Of a stretch of 8,076 bases of DNA, positions 1-5,094 are shown in pieces. The DNA is taken from the NCBI GenBank assembly GCA_903868285.1, contig CAIPUP010000066.1, positions 1-8,076 on the forward strand, given 5' to 3'. The stretch is from an uncultured beta proteobacterium (GTDB lineage Bacteria > Pseudomonadota > Gammaproteobacteria > Burkholderiales > SG8-39). The first letter of the stretch is position 1. Each line of letters begins with the position of its first letter. Made by a program: the position numbers and the translations under genes. The notes below the pieces were generated by a model that was given only the letters and a program-made list of their open reading frames with translations, searched no databases and was not told where the DNA came from.

Positions 1-189
1 AAGCTGTTTGTCGAAGCCAATCCGATCCCGGTGAAATGGGCGGTGGCACAACTGGGTTTGATTGGTAACGGCCTGCGTCTGCCGATGACACCACTCTCAT
101 CGCAATTTTATGAAACGGTACGCGAGGCCATGCGCGAAGCCGATCTGACGGTCCCCGCGCTACGCGTGGTGGACGGAAAGTCCGCATGA
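1..189 (+). CDS. dapA: 4-hydroxy-tetrahydrodipicolinate synthase, C-terminal fragment (5' end outside window)
   Basis: The frame is open from the first base and gives 62 residues before TGA. The peptide contains EANPIPVKWA, then GLRLPMTPLS and a closing helix, which is the usual end of DapA. The family condenses pyruvate with aspartate semialdehyde in the cytoplasm, the first committed step towards diaminopimelate and lysine. The catalytic lysine and the Tyr/Thr relay lie upstream and are not in the window. The stop codon overlaps the ATG of bamC (ATGA, 186-189), so the two genes are probably translationally coupled, matching the dapA-bamC order known in other proteobacteria. Identification is by motif recognition only. 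The truncation is caused by the window edge, not by a mutation. Confidence 0.93.
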   Translation, partial: KLFVEANPIPVKWAVAQLGLIGNGLRLPMTPLSSQFYETVREAMREADLTVPALRVVDGKSA

Positions 190-1361
190 AGCAGTCTGTG
201 AAAGACCTTTTCCGCCGTGCTGCATTGATCGGTGTTGCTTTACCGGCGCTTTGTTTGCTGAGCGCTTGCAGCTCCGGATTGCTGGATAGCAAGACCATTG
301 AATACAAGAGTGCCAGTAACAAGTCACTGCCACCGCTGGAATTGCCACCGGGTCTGTCGACCCCACGTACTGATGATCGATTCGCGCTACCCGATGGCAC
401 CAGTGCTGCGCCCTCGACCACACTTTCGGTTTACAACGCTGAACGTTCCGGTCAGAACCGACAGGCTGCCGGTTCGACCAATTTGCTGCCCGATGTGGCC
501 AAGGTACGCATCGAACGGTCCGGTAGCCAGCGCTGGCTTGTAGTGCCAGAGATTCCGGAAAAGGTCTGGCCGACCGTCAAAGAGTTCTGGCAGGAGTCCG
601 GTTTTCTGGTGAACCTGGAGTTGCTTGAAGCCGGCGTGATGGAAACGGACTGGGCAGAGAACCGCGCCAAGATTCCCCAGGATGCCTTGCGTAACCTTCT
701 GGGCAAGGTGCTTGATGGCATGTACTCGACCTCCGAGCGAGACAAGTTCCGCACCCGTCTTGAGCGTGGTACCGAAGCGGGTACGACCGAGATCTACATC
801 AGCCATCGGGGTGTGCAGGAGGTCTTCACCAATCAGCGCCAGGAGCGTTCGGTATGGCAGCCCCGGCCATCCGACCCCGAGCTCGAGGCGGAATTCCTGC
901 GTCGTTTGATGTCTCGTTTCGGTGTCGAGGATCAGCGTGCCAAGGCCCAGGTGGCGGCGGCCGTAGTGCCGCAGCGCGCCAAGCTGTTACCAGCCAAGGA
1001 TGGTGCTGGCGCGCTTGATTTGCAGGAGCCGTTCGATCGCGCTTGGCGGCGCGTGGGACTAGCGCTGGACCGAGTGGGCTTTACGGTTGAGGATCGCGAT
1101 CGTTCCAAGGGCACCTACTTCGTGCGCTATGTAGATCCTGACATGGATGCCCAGAACCGCAGGCAGGAAGACAGTGCGTTGGGTAAGCTGATGTTCTGGC
1201 GCTCTAACAAGCCAGCGCAAAGCGCACTGCAATACAGTGTGTTTCTGAAAGCCGGCGCAGAGGGTACGACCGAGGTAAGGGTGCTGAATAAGGACGGCGT
1301 GTCAGAGAATTCCGAGAACTCGCGCAAGATCCTGGCGCTGCTGTTTGATCAGCTCAAGTAA
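186..1361 (+). CDS. bamC: Outer membrane protein assembly factor BamC (lipoprotein)
   Basis: This is a 391-aa lipoprotein of the BAM complex, which folds beta-barrel proteins into the outer membrane. A positively charged start and hydrophobic stretch lead to the lipobox LSAC, with the lipidated Cys at residue 28. Ser at +2 fits sorting to the outer membrane. Residues about 30-75 are a low-structure tether with a LELPPGL stretch, like the BamD-binding segment of E. coli BamC. Two helix-grip domains follow: about 103-245 (KVRIERSGSQRWLVV, then VWPTVKEFWQESGF, then METDWAENRA) and about 276-391 (FDRAWRRVGLALDRVGF to the C-terminal KILALLFDQLK). The length is somewhat above the 344 aa of E. coli BamC, partly because of a longer linker. 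The start overlaps the dapA stop, and a GGAAAG element at 175-180 serves as ribosome binding site. The gene is intact. Confidence 0.93.
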   Translation: MKQSVKDLFRRAALIGVALPALCLLSACSSGLLDSKTIEYKSASNKSLPPLELPPGLSTPRTDDRFALPDGTSAAPSTTLSVYNAERSGQNRQAAGSTNLLPDVAKVRIERSGSQRWLVVPEIPEKVWPTVKEFWQESGFLVNLELLEAGVMETDWAENRAKIPQDALRNLLGKVLDGMYSTSERDKFRTRLERGTEAGTTEIYISHRGVQEVFTNQRQERSVWQPRPSDPELEAEFLRRLMSRFGVEDQRAKAQVAAAVVPQRAKLLPAKDGAGALDLQEPFDRAWRRVGLALDRVGFTVEDRDRSKGTYFVRYVDPDMDAQNRRQEDSALGKLMFWRSNKPAQSALQYSVFLKAGAEGTTEVRVLNKDGVSENSENSRKILALLFDQLK

Positions 1362-1375
1362 TCGCGTTTAAGTCA

Positions 1376-2158
1376 TTGCGTTTCGCATCTCTGGGTAGTG
1401 GTAGCGAGGGCAATGGCCTGATCGTCGAGTCAGGTGATGCTCGCCTGCTGGTGGATTGTGGCTTTTCCCTGAAGAACTGTCAGCGTCGGCTGCATCGGCT
1501 CGGCCTTGAGCCGAAGGACCTTAGCGCCATCCTGGTGACCCATGAACATGATGATCATGTTGGCGGCGTATTCGATCTTGCGCGTGCGGCCGATATTCCG
1601 GTGTGGCTGACCCACGGCACCTTGAACGGGGTCATCGAAGGCGTGCGGGATGCCAAGCATGTCACCCGCAAAGTTTCGGTACACAAACTGCACGGTGAGT
1701 TGGCGCTGCAGATTGCCGGTATCGATGTGCTCCCCTACACCGTGCCGCATGATGCGCGTGAGCCGGTGCAATACCGGTTCGGTGATGGCAACGTCCGTCT
1801 GGGTGTGCTGACCGATATTGGTCATCCGACCGCACATGTGGCGCAAGTGCTCTCCGGCTGCGAGGCGCTGGTGCTGGAGTGCAACTATGACCCGCAGATG
1901 CTCGACGATGGGCCGTATCCCGCCTGGCTCAAGCGCAGGGTCGGTGGAAAGCATGGACACCTATCGAATTTACAGTCGGCCGAGCTACTGGCGGTGCTTG
2001 ATCGCTCACGATTGCGTCATCTGGTGGCAGCGCATCTGTCTCGAACCAACAACACGCCAGGCTTGGCTCGTAGGGCGTTGGTGCAGGTGCTAGGTGATGA
2101 CCCGGAGTGGTTCGGGATGGCGTCGCAGTCTGATGGCTTTGACTGGCGCGAGGTGTAG
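1376..2158 (+). CDS. MBL-fold metallo-hydrolase (YycJ/PhnP-like, COG1235 type)
   Basis: A 260-aa metallo-beta-lactamase-fold protein. The zinc motif THEHDDH at residues 55-61 supplies H56, H58, D60 and H61. H125 (VPHDA), D147 (LTDIGH) and H220 (AAHLS) are the likely remaining metal ligands. GKHGHLSN (192-199) and HLSRTNN (220-226) resemble the C-terminal motifs of the YycJ subgroup, whose members are hydrolases or nucleases; the substrate here is unknown. The start is TTG at 1376. The frame has a stop at 1346-1348 and no ATG, GTG or TTG before 1376, and the conserved N-terminus (RFASLGSGSEGNG) begins immediately after it. No strong Shine-Dalgarno is visible; with bamC ending only 14 nt upstream, expression probably relies on operon read-through. 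Family confidence is high, specific function low. Confidence 0.88.
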   Translation: MRFASLGSGSEGNGLIVESGDARLLVDCGFSLKNCQRRLHRLGLEPKDLSAILVTHEHDDHVGGVFDLARAADIPVWLTHGTLNGVIEGVRDAKHVTRKVSVHKLHGELALQIAGIDVLPYTVPHDAREPVQYRFGDGNVRLGVLTDIGHPTAHVAQVLSGCEALVLECNYDPQMLDDGPYPAWLKRRVGGKHGHLSNLQSAELLAVLDRSRLRHLVAAHLSRTNNTPGLARRALVQVLGDDPEWFGMASQSDGFDWREV

Positions 2159-2169
2159 GGCTCGGTGGG

Positions 2170-2233
2170 GACGAAAAAAAACCGCAGGCGAGTGCTGCGG
2201 TTTTTGATCAGGTGACGAAAAAAAACCGCAGGC
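2170..2233. repeat. 20-bp direct repeat, two copies 44 bp apart
   Basis: The sequence gacgaaaaaaaaccgcaggc occurs exactly at 2170-2189 and again at 2214-2233. Each copy forms the left arm of one of the two terminators, so the pair looks like a tandem duplication of a terminator unit whose right arms later diverged. Confidence 0.9.
2174..2205. terminator. Bidirectional intrinsic terminator, proximal copy
   Basis: The stem AAAAACCGCAG (2177-2187) pairs with CTGCGGTTTTT (2195-2205) around a 7-nt loop. A T-run follows the stem on the plus strand and the A8 run (2174-2181) becomes a U-run on the minus strand, so it can act in both directions. It lies 15 bp after the MBL hydrolase stop and probably ends the dapA-bamC-hydrolase transcript. 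Confidence 0.88.
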
Positions 2234-2250
2234 AAGCCTGCGGTTTTTTT
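2218..2250. terminator. Bidirectional intrinsic terminator, distal copy
   Basis: A near-perfect palindrome. A7 plus CCGCAGGC (2219-2233) mirrors GCCTGCGG plus T7 (2236-2250), with only AA between; in RNA the loop would open to about CAAG. It ends 15 bp from the 3' end of the convergent small lipoprotein gene and can terminate that gene as well as read-through from the left. Confidence 0.9.
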
Positions 2251-2265
2251 ATTGCTACGCCAAAA

Positions 2266-2466
2266 TTACTTCTTGGCGTCGGCAGCCGGGGCAGCGGCGG
2301 GAGCAGCAGCCGGTGCGTCAGCCTTGGCATCGCCAGCCGGAGCAGCAGCCGGAGCCGGGGCTTCAGCAGCCGGGGCCGGGGCCGGGGCGGGTTTCGGGGC
2401 TTCTTGCTTGCTGCAAGCGGCCAGGGTCAGGGCAGCGATAGCGGCAGCGATCAGGGCTTGTTTCAT
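2266..2466 (-). CDS. Small Ala/Pro-rich lipoprotein, function unknown
   Basis: A 66-aa protein. The signal peptide (MKQALIAAAIAALTLAAC) ends in the lipobox LAAC with Cys at residue 18; the following Ser favours the outer membrane. The 49-residue mature part uses only nine residue types (C, S, K, Q, E, A, P, G, D). It is mostly Ala and Pro in PAPAPA and AAAPAAAP stretches with scattered charges, and has no aromatic or large aliphatic residue. Such a chain should be disordered and extended, like a tether or periplasmic spacer. No catalytic or binding motif can be seen. An AGGA ribosome binding site lies 7 nt before the ATG (plus-strand TCCT 2474-2477). The gene stands alone, with its own putative promoter and a bidirectional terminator behind it. 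Similar short Ala/Pro lipoproteins are common in betaproteobacteria but I know of no assigned role. Confidence 0.8.
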   Translation of the reverse strand: MKQALIAAAIAALTLAACSKQEAPKPAPAPAPAAEAPAPAAAPAGDAKADAPAAAPAAAPAADAKK

Positions 2467-2550
2467 ATTGAGTTCCTGTCTTTAGATCTGGTTAACGATG
2501 AATTCAGAGCTTCCGACCCCGTTTCCATCCAGTTAGAAGCCGGAACGGAA

Positions 2551-2590
2551 GTCGCAAGTCGAGGTAAGAAGTATAGCCCAAACTTGCGAC
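2551..2590. repeat. 9-bp inverted repeat flanking the -10 box
   Basis: GTCGCAAGT (2551-2559) and ACTTGCGAC (2582-2590) are perfect inverted copies separated by 22 bp. The putative -10 hexamer (2570-2575) sits at the centre. This could be a split operator, or a coincidence of two 9-mers. Confidence 0.6.
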
Positions 2591-2598
2591 GCGAAAAC
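2570..2598 (-). promoter_or_regulatory. Putative promoter of the small lipoprotein gene
   Basis: On the minus strand TATACT (2575-2570) matches the sigma70 -10 consensus at five of six positions. The -35 region is poor: TTTTCG (2597-2592) at 16-bp spacing matches only three positions. The start would fall near 2563, giving a leader of about 97 nt. The weak -35 together with the surrounding inverted repeat hints at regulation, but no transcript data support this. Confidence 0.4.
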
Positions 2599-2601
2599 TA
2601 T

Positions 2602-2627
2602 CGGGCCGCCGTACATAGCCCGGCCCG
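2602..2627 (-). terminator. Weak candidate terminator after the roxA operon
   Basis: Read on the minus strand, CGGGCC and GGCCCG form a 6-bp GC stem around a 14-nt loop. It is followed by ATAGTTTTC, a short interrupted T-run. It lies 17 bp past the stop of the DUF7931-like gene. The loop is long and the U-run poor, so termination may be partial, allowing read-through into the small lipoprotein gene. Confidence 0.3.
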
Positions 2628-2643
2628 CTGAGGGGAGCGTGGC

Positions 2644-3147
2644 TTACAGTCCGCTGACGCTTGGTTCTATCCCGGGTAGGGCTCCGGCCAGTATGGCGTC
2701 GAAGCGCTCGCGCAGCAGGCCGCTCTCGCTCGGATCATTCAGTCGCAGCACGCCGCGGCTTTGCTCTGCCACCGCACGACGCACGACATGCTGGGCATCG
2801 GCCAGAACGAAACAGTCCTCGGCGCGCCGACCCTCGCCATCGCTGAGCCGTATCGTCAGGCTTTGTGCAAAACGCCGTTGCAAATTCAGCAGCCGCGGCA
2901 TGTTGCGCTCTGCGTAATCGAGACGGTGAAGCACAATCCACAGCCGGGCCCAGCTGCCCTGGCGCAAAAACATTTCCAGCTTGCCCGCGCGTGCTGGTGC
3001 TTCGAGATCCAGCATGGAGAGGTCGGGATCGAAAATGCGCAGCTCGCGCCTGGCACCAGCCAGTACCTGATCCAGCCCTGCGACATAGGCGGCACGGCTA
3101 TCAAACACGTTTGGTGGCAAGGAGTTAGGTGGCAAGGGCTGGGTCAT
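2644..3147 (-). CDS. DUF7931-like (PLD-fold-related) protein, function unknown
   Basis: A 167-aa soluble protein with no signal peptide or membrane segment. Features include RELRIFDPDLSMLDLEAPARAG near residues 34-55, a central strand LWIVLHRLDYAERNMPRLL, then DCFVLAD, then RRAVAEQSRGVLRLNDPSE followed by a helix LLRERFDAIL. This layout recalls the small phospholipase-D-like domain annotated as DUF7931 in proteobacteria, sometimes fused or adjacent to a GNAT acetyltransferase. The full HxKxxxxD catalytic motif of true PLD enzymes is not present, so enzymatic activity is doubtful. Its ATG overlaps the TGA of the upstream hydroxylase by four bases, so it is almost certainly co-translated with it. 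A functional link to ribosome modification is possible but is inference from position only. The family name is from memory and moderately certain. Confidence 0.65.
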   Translation of the reverse strand: MTQPLPPNSLPPNVFDSRAAYVAGLDQVLAGARRELRIFDPDLSMLDLEAPARAGKLEMFLRQGSWARLWIVLHRLDYAERNMPRLLNLQRRFAQSLTIRLSDGEGRRAEDCFVLADAQHVVRRAVAEQSRGVLRLNDPSESGLLRERFDAILAGALPGIEPSVSGL

Positions 3148-4430
3148 GGCGCAGCCTGCCCGGCATGCAACCAGCCCTGGCAGTACCAGCCATACAGCAG
3201 CGTCGTCAGTGCTGCGCTTGCCTGCGACAGTTCTTGCCGGACTGCCTGTTTGCGTTTGGATTGGATATCACTTGGTGCTGGCAAGCAGCGTGTGTCAGCC
3301 AGTTGCCGCAACCAGCGTGCGCTGGCACCTTGCAGGCCATCGCGCAGCGGGACAGCCTCGCCATTGATGAACAGTGTGTTGCCCTGGTACAGCAATCGCG
3401 TGCGGGCATCCAGATGCAGGCCCTTCTGCGCAATCTTGCGCCTCCAGACTGGCAAGGATAGGGCTCGTAGTGGCGGTTCGAAACTCACCTGGGGCTTGGG
3501 TTCGGACAGGAAGCAGCCAGCAAATTGTTTCATCGCATGCAGGGTGCTATTGCTGTTCCTGCGCTCGGTCGATGTGCTCGGTGCGAGGGTATGCAGGATG
3601 TGTTGCAGCAGCGCATCGGGGATGCGCCCAGGGTGTTTGGTCAGACTGGCTTGCGGATCGCGATAGCGTCCCTGGCCTTGCACCCGGTCGCGTTGCCAGT
3701 CCAGCCAGCCTTCGCGCAGTTCGATGTCGCTCGGTGCACGAAAGCCGATCGACCAGGTGGTGCAATGATCGATGGCCACACCATCATGCGCCCAGCCAGG
3801 TGGGAGATAGAGCATGTCACCGGGCTCAAGCGTCCATTGCTGCTCTTCTTCAAAGCCCTTGAGTACGCGGATGGGCGCATCGTTCACCAGCTGCGTATCA
3901 AAGCGTTTGGCAATGCGCCAGTGCCGTCGCCCTTTACCTTGCAGCAAAAACACATCATAGGAATCGACGTGCGGGCCGACACCGCCACCCGGCACGGCAT
4001 AGCTCACCATCACATCATCCAGGCGCGCCCAGGGCAGGAAGGCAAACCGCGCCAGCAATTGATCGGCTTGCGGCAGATGCAAATTGATTCCCTGCAGCAG
4101 CAAGGTCCAGTCGCGCGGCCACTGGCGATGCTGACGACGCAGCTCCGCAGGCTGGAACGGACCGTGTTGCAGCTGCCATCGTCCGTTGGCGCGCTTGCTC
4201 GTGGACGAACGCGGCGTGACCGGACTGCGCGAGATCAAGCGCGATTCCACCCGGTCATCACAGGCCAGCTCCAGCAATGTGGGGATGGACGCCGCACCCT
4301 GGAAGCCAGGAATCGCCTGGCGTATCAGCAGCGGTTTCTTTTGCCAATGCCGGCTCAGAAATTGCTGCGGGCTTAATCCCCCCAGCAGCGAATTTGGCGT
4401 TCTTCCCGCAGGTTTCGGTTGCTTATTCAT
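3144..4430 (-). CDS. roxA: RoxA/YcfD-type JmjC cupin, ribosomal protein L16 arginine hydroxylase
   Basis: A 428-aa 2-oxoglutarate/Fe(II) oxygenase. The N-terminus (FLSRHWQKKPLLIRQAIPGF) is typical of the YcfD/MINA53/NO66 group. The metal triad is visible: H154 and D156 in VGPHVDSYDVFLLQGKGRRHW and H215 in YLPPGWAHDG. R169 lies where I recall the 2-oxoglutarate-binding Arg of YcfD. LEPGDMLYLPPGW and TTWSIGFRAP complete the cupin core, and the last ~170 residues match the dimerisation and winged-helix part. E. coli YcfD hydroxylates an arginine of L16; the same substrate is inferred here. The protein is longer than E. coli YcfD (about 373 aa), with a short N-terminal extension and extra C-terminal sequence. 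Its stop overlaps the next gene (ATGA). The ATG at 4430 has no clear Shine-Dalgarno and a perfect -10 box just before it. Confidence 0.88.
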   Translation of the reverse strand: MNKQPKPAGRTPNSLLGGLSPQQFLSRHWQKKPLLIRQAIPGFQGAASIPTLLELACDDRVESRLISRSPVTPRSSTSKRANGRWQLQHGPFQPAELRRQHRQWPRDWTLLLQGINLHLPQADQLLARFAFLPWARLDDVMVSYAVPGGGVGPHVDSYDVFLLQGKGRRHWRIAKRFDTQLVNDAPIRVLKGFEEEQQWTLEPGDMLYLPPGWAHDGVAIDHCTTWSIGFRAPSDIELREGWLDWQRDRVQGQGRYRDPQASLTKHPGRIPDALLQHILHTLAPSTSTERRNSNSTLHAMKQFAGCFLSEPKPQVSFEPPLRALSLPVWRRKIAQKGLHLDARTRLLYQGNTLFINGEAVPLRDGLQGASARWLRQLADTRCLPAPSDIQSKRKQAVRQELSQASAALTTLLYGWYCQGWLHAGQAAP

Positions 4431-4437
4431 CTTCGGG

Positions 4438-4465
4438 ATTATAGGCTCCGACCCCTTTTCGTCAT
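4438..4465 (-). promoter_or_regulatory. Putative sigma70 promoter of roxA
   Basis: On the minus strand ATGACG (4465-4460; four of six to TTGACA), 16 bp, then a perfect TATAAT (4443-4438). Only seven bases separate the -10 from the ATG at 4430, so the transcript should start at or right beside the start codon. Confidence 0.6.
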
Positions 4466-4471
4466 CTGACG
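4460..4471. repeat. Short inverted repeat between roxA and the FKBP gene
   Basis: CGTCA-TC-TGACG forms five-base arms around two bases and overlaps the proposed -35 of roxA in the 85-bp divergent gap (4431-4515). It could be an operator half-site pair but is short enough to be chance. No convincing plus-strand promoter for the FKBP gene was found in this gap. Confidence 0.35.
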
Positions 4472-4515
4472 TGGTTCTCGTTCATCGCCGCCATCGCCTA
4501 TTTCTGGAGTCTTGC

Positions 4516-5094
4516 ATGTCCTCGCAATCCGAATCCGAACCGAATCCTGATGACATTGGTAGCAACGGGACTGCCATGATCATTGGTCATAACAGCGTGG
4601 TCTCTCTGGATGTGCTGCTGACCGATCTCTGGGGCGAATTCAGCCAGAAAACCGATGCGCCGGTGCAATACCTGCATGGTGGCTATGGCGACATCTTCCC
4701 GGTGGTGGAAGCAGCGCTGCAAGGCAAGACCGTGGGTGCCTCGCTGACACTGCGCCTAGAGCCCGAGGATGCCTATGGCGATTACAACGAACAGTGGCTG
4801 CGCATCGAGCCGCGCGCCAAATTCCCCGAAGGCATCGAGCCCGGTATGCGTATCGAAGCCGAGCCGGAGCCAGTTGCTGGCGACCATGCCGATGACGATG
4901 CGCATACACCACGCATATTCACCGTGACTGATGTCGAGGCCGATGTCGTGGTGCTCGATGCCAACCATCCGCTGGCCGGCATGGCACTGAATTTCACCTG
5001 CACCGTGGTGGGTGTGCGGCCTGCGACCAAGGACGAGATCGACAACGCTTCGGCTGACGATCTCGACAACCTTATTCTGCGGCCGTTGCCCTGA
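4516..5094 (+). CDS. SlyD-like FKBP-type peptidyl-prolyl cis-trans isomerase
   Basis: A 192-aa protein predicted to isomerise Xaa-Pro bonds and act as a folding chaperone in the cytoplasm. The FKBP core is split by an insert-in-flap domain as in SlyD. VVSLDVLLTD and PVQYLHGGYGDIFPVVEAALQGKTVG form the first part; LTLRLEPEDAYGDYNEQWLRIEPRAKFP leads into the flap insert; FTVTDVEADVVVLDANHPLAGMALNFTCTVVGVRPAT is the return. SlyD's His/Cys-rich nickel tail is missing; the C-terminus is acidic instead (DEIDNASADDLDNL). The frame is open much further upstream, but ATG 4516 is chosen for its CTGGAG ribosome binding site (4504-4509, 6-nt spacing). Upstream frame would lie antisense to roxA. About 20 residues (SSQSESEPNPDD...) precede the usual SlyD start; ATG 4576 is a weaker alternative. 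The 3' end overlaps the convergent ABC gene by 23 bp. Confidence 0.88.
   Translation: MSSQSESEPNPDDIGSNGTAMIIGHNSVVSLDVLLTDLWGEFSQKTDAPVQYLHGGYGDIFPVVEAALQGKTVGASLTLRLEPEDAYGDYNEQWLRIEPRAKFPEGIEPGMRIEAEPEPVAGDHADDDAHTPRIFTVTDVEADVVVLDANHPLAGMALNFTCTVVGVRPATKDEIDNASADDLDNLILRPLP

Noticed and set aside
2212..2631. 139-codon plus-strand Ser/Gly/Arg-rich open frame over the small lipoprotein
   Set aside because: It is the complement of the Ala/Pro-rich coding repeat and runs through a terminator; the minus-strand frame has a signal peptide, lipobox and ribosome binding site.
2761..3666. 301-codon plus-strand open frame antisense to the DUF7931-like gene and roxA
   Set aside because: Overlaps both real genes, crosses their boundary, is Cys/Arg-rich without motifs, and has no ribosome binding site that I can see.
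3525..4376. 283-codon plus-strand open frame antisense to roxA
   Set aside because: Shadow of the roxA coding frame, which has an intact cupin with its metal triad.
4186..4515. Upstream in-frame extension of the FKBP gene
   Set aside because: It lies mostly antisense to roxA, has no family similarity, and a good ribosome binding site precedes ATG 4516.
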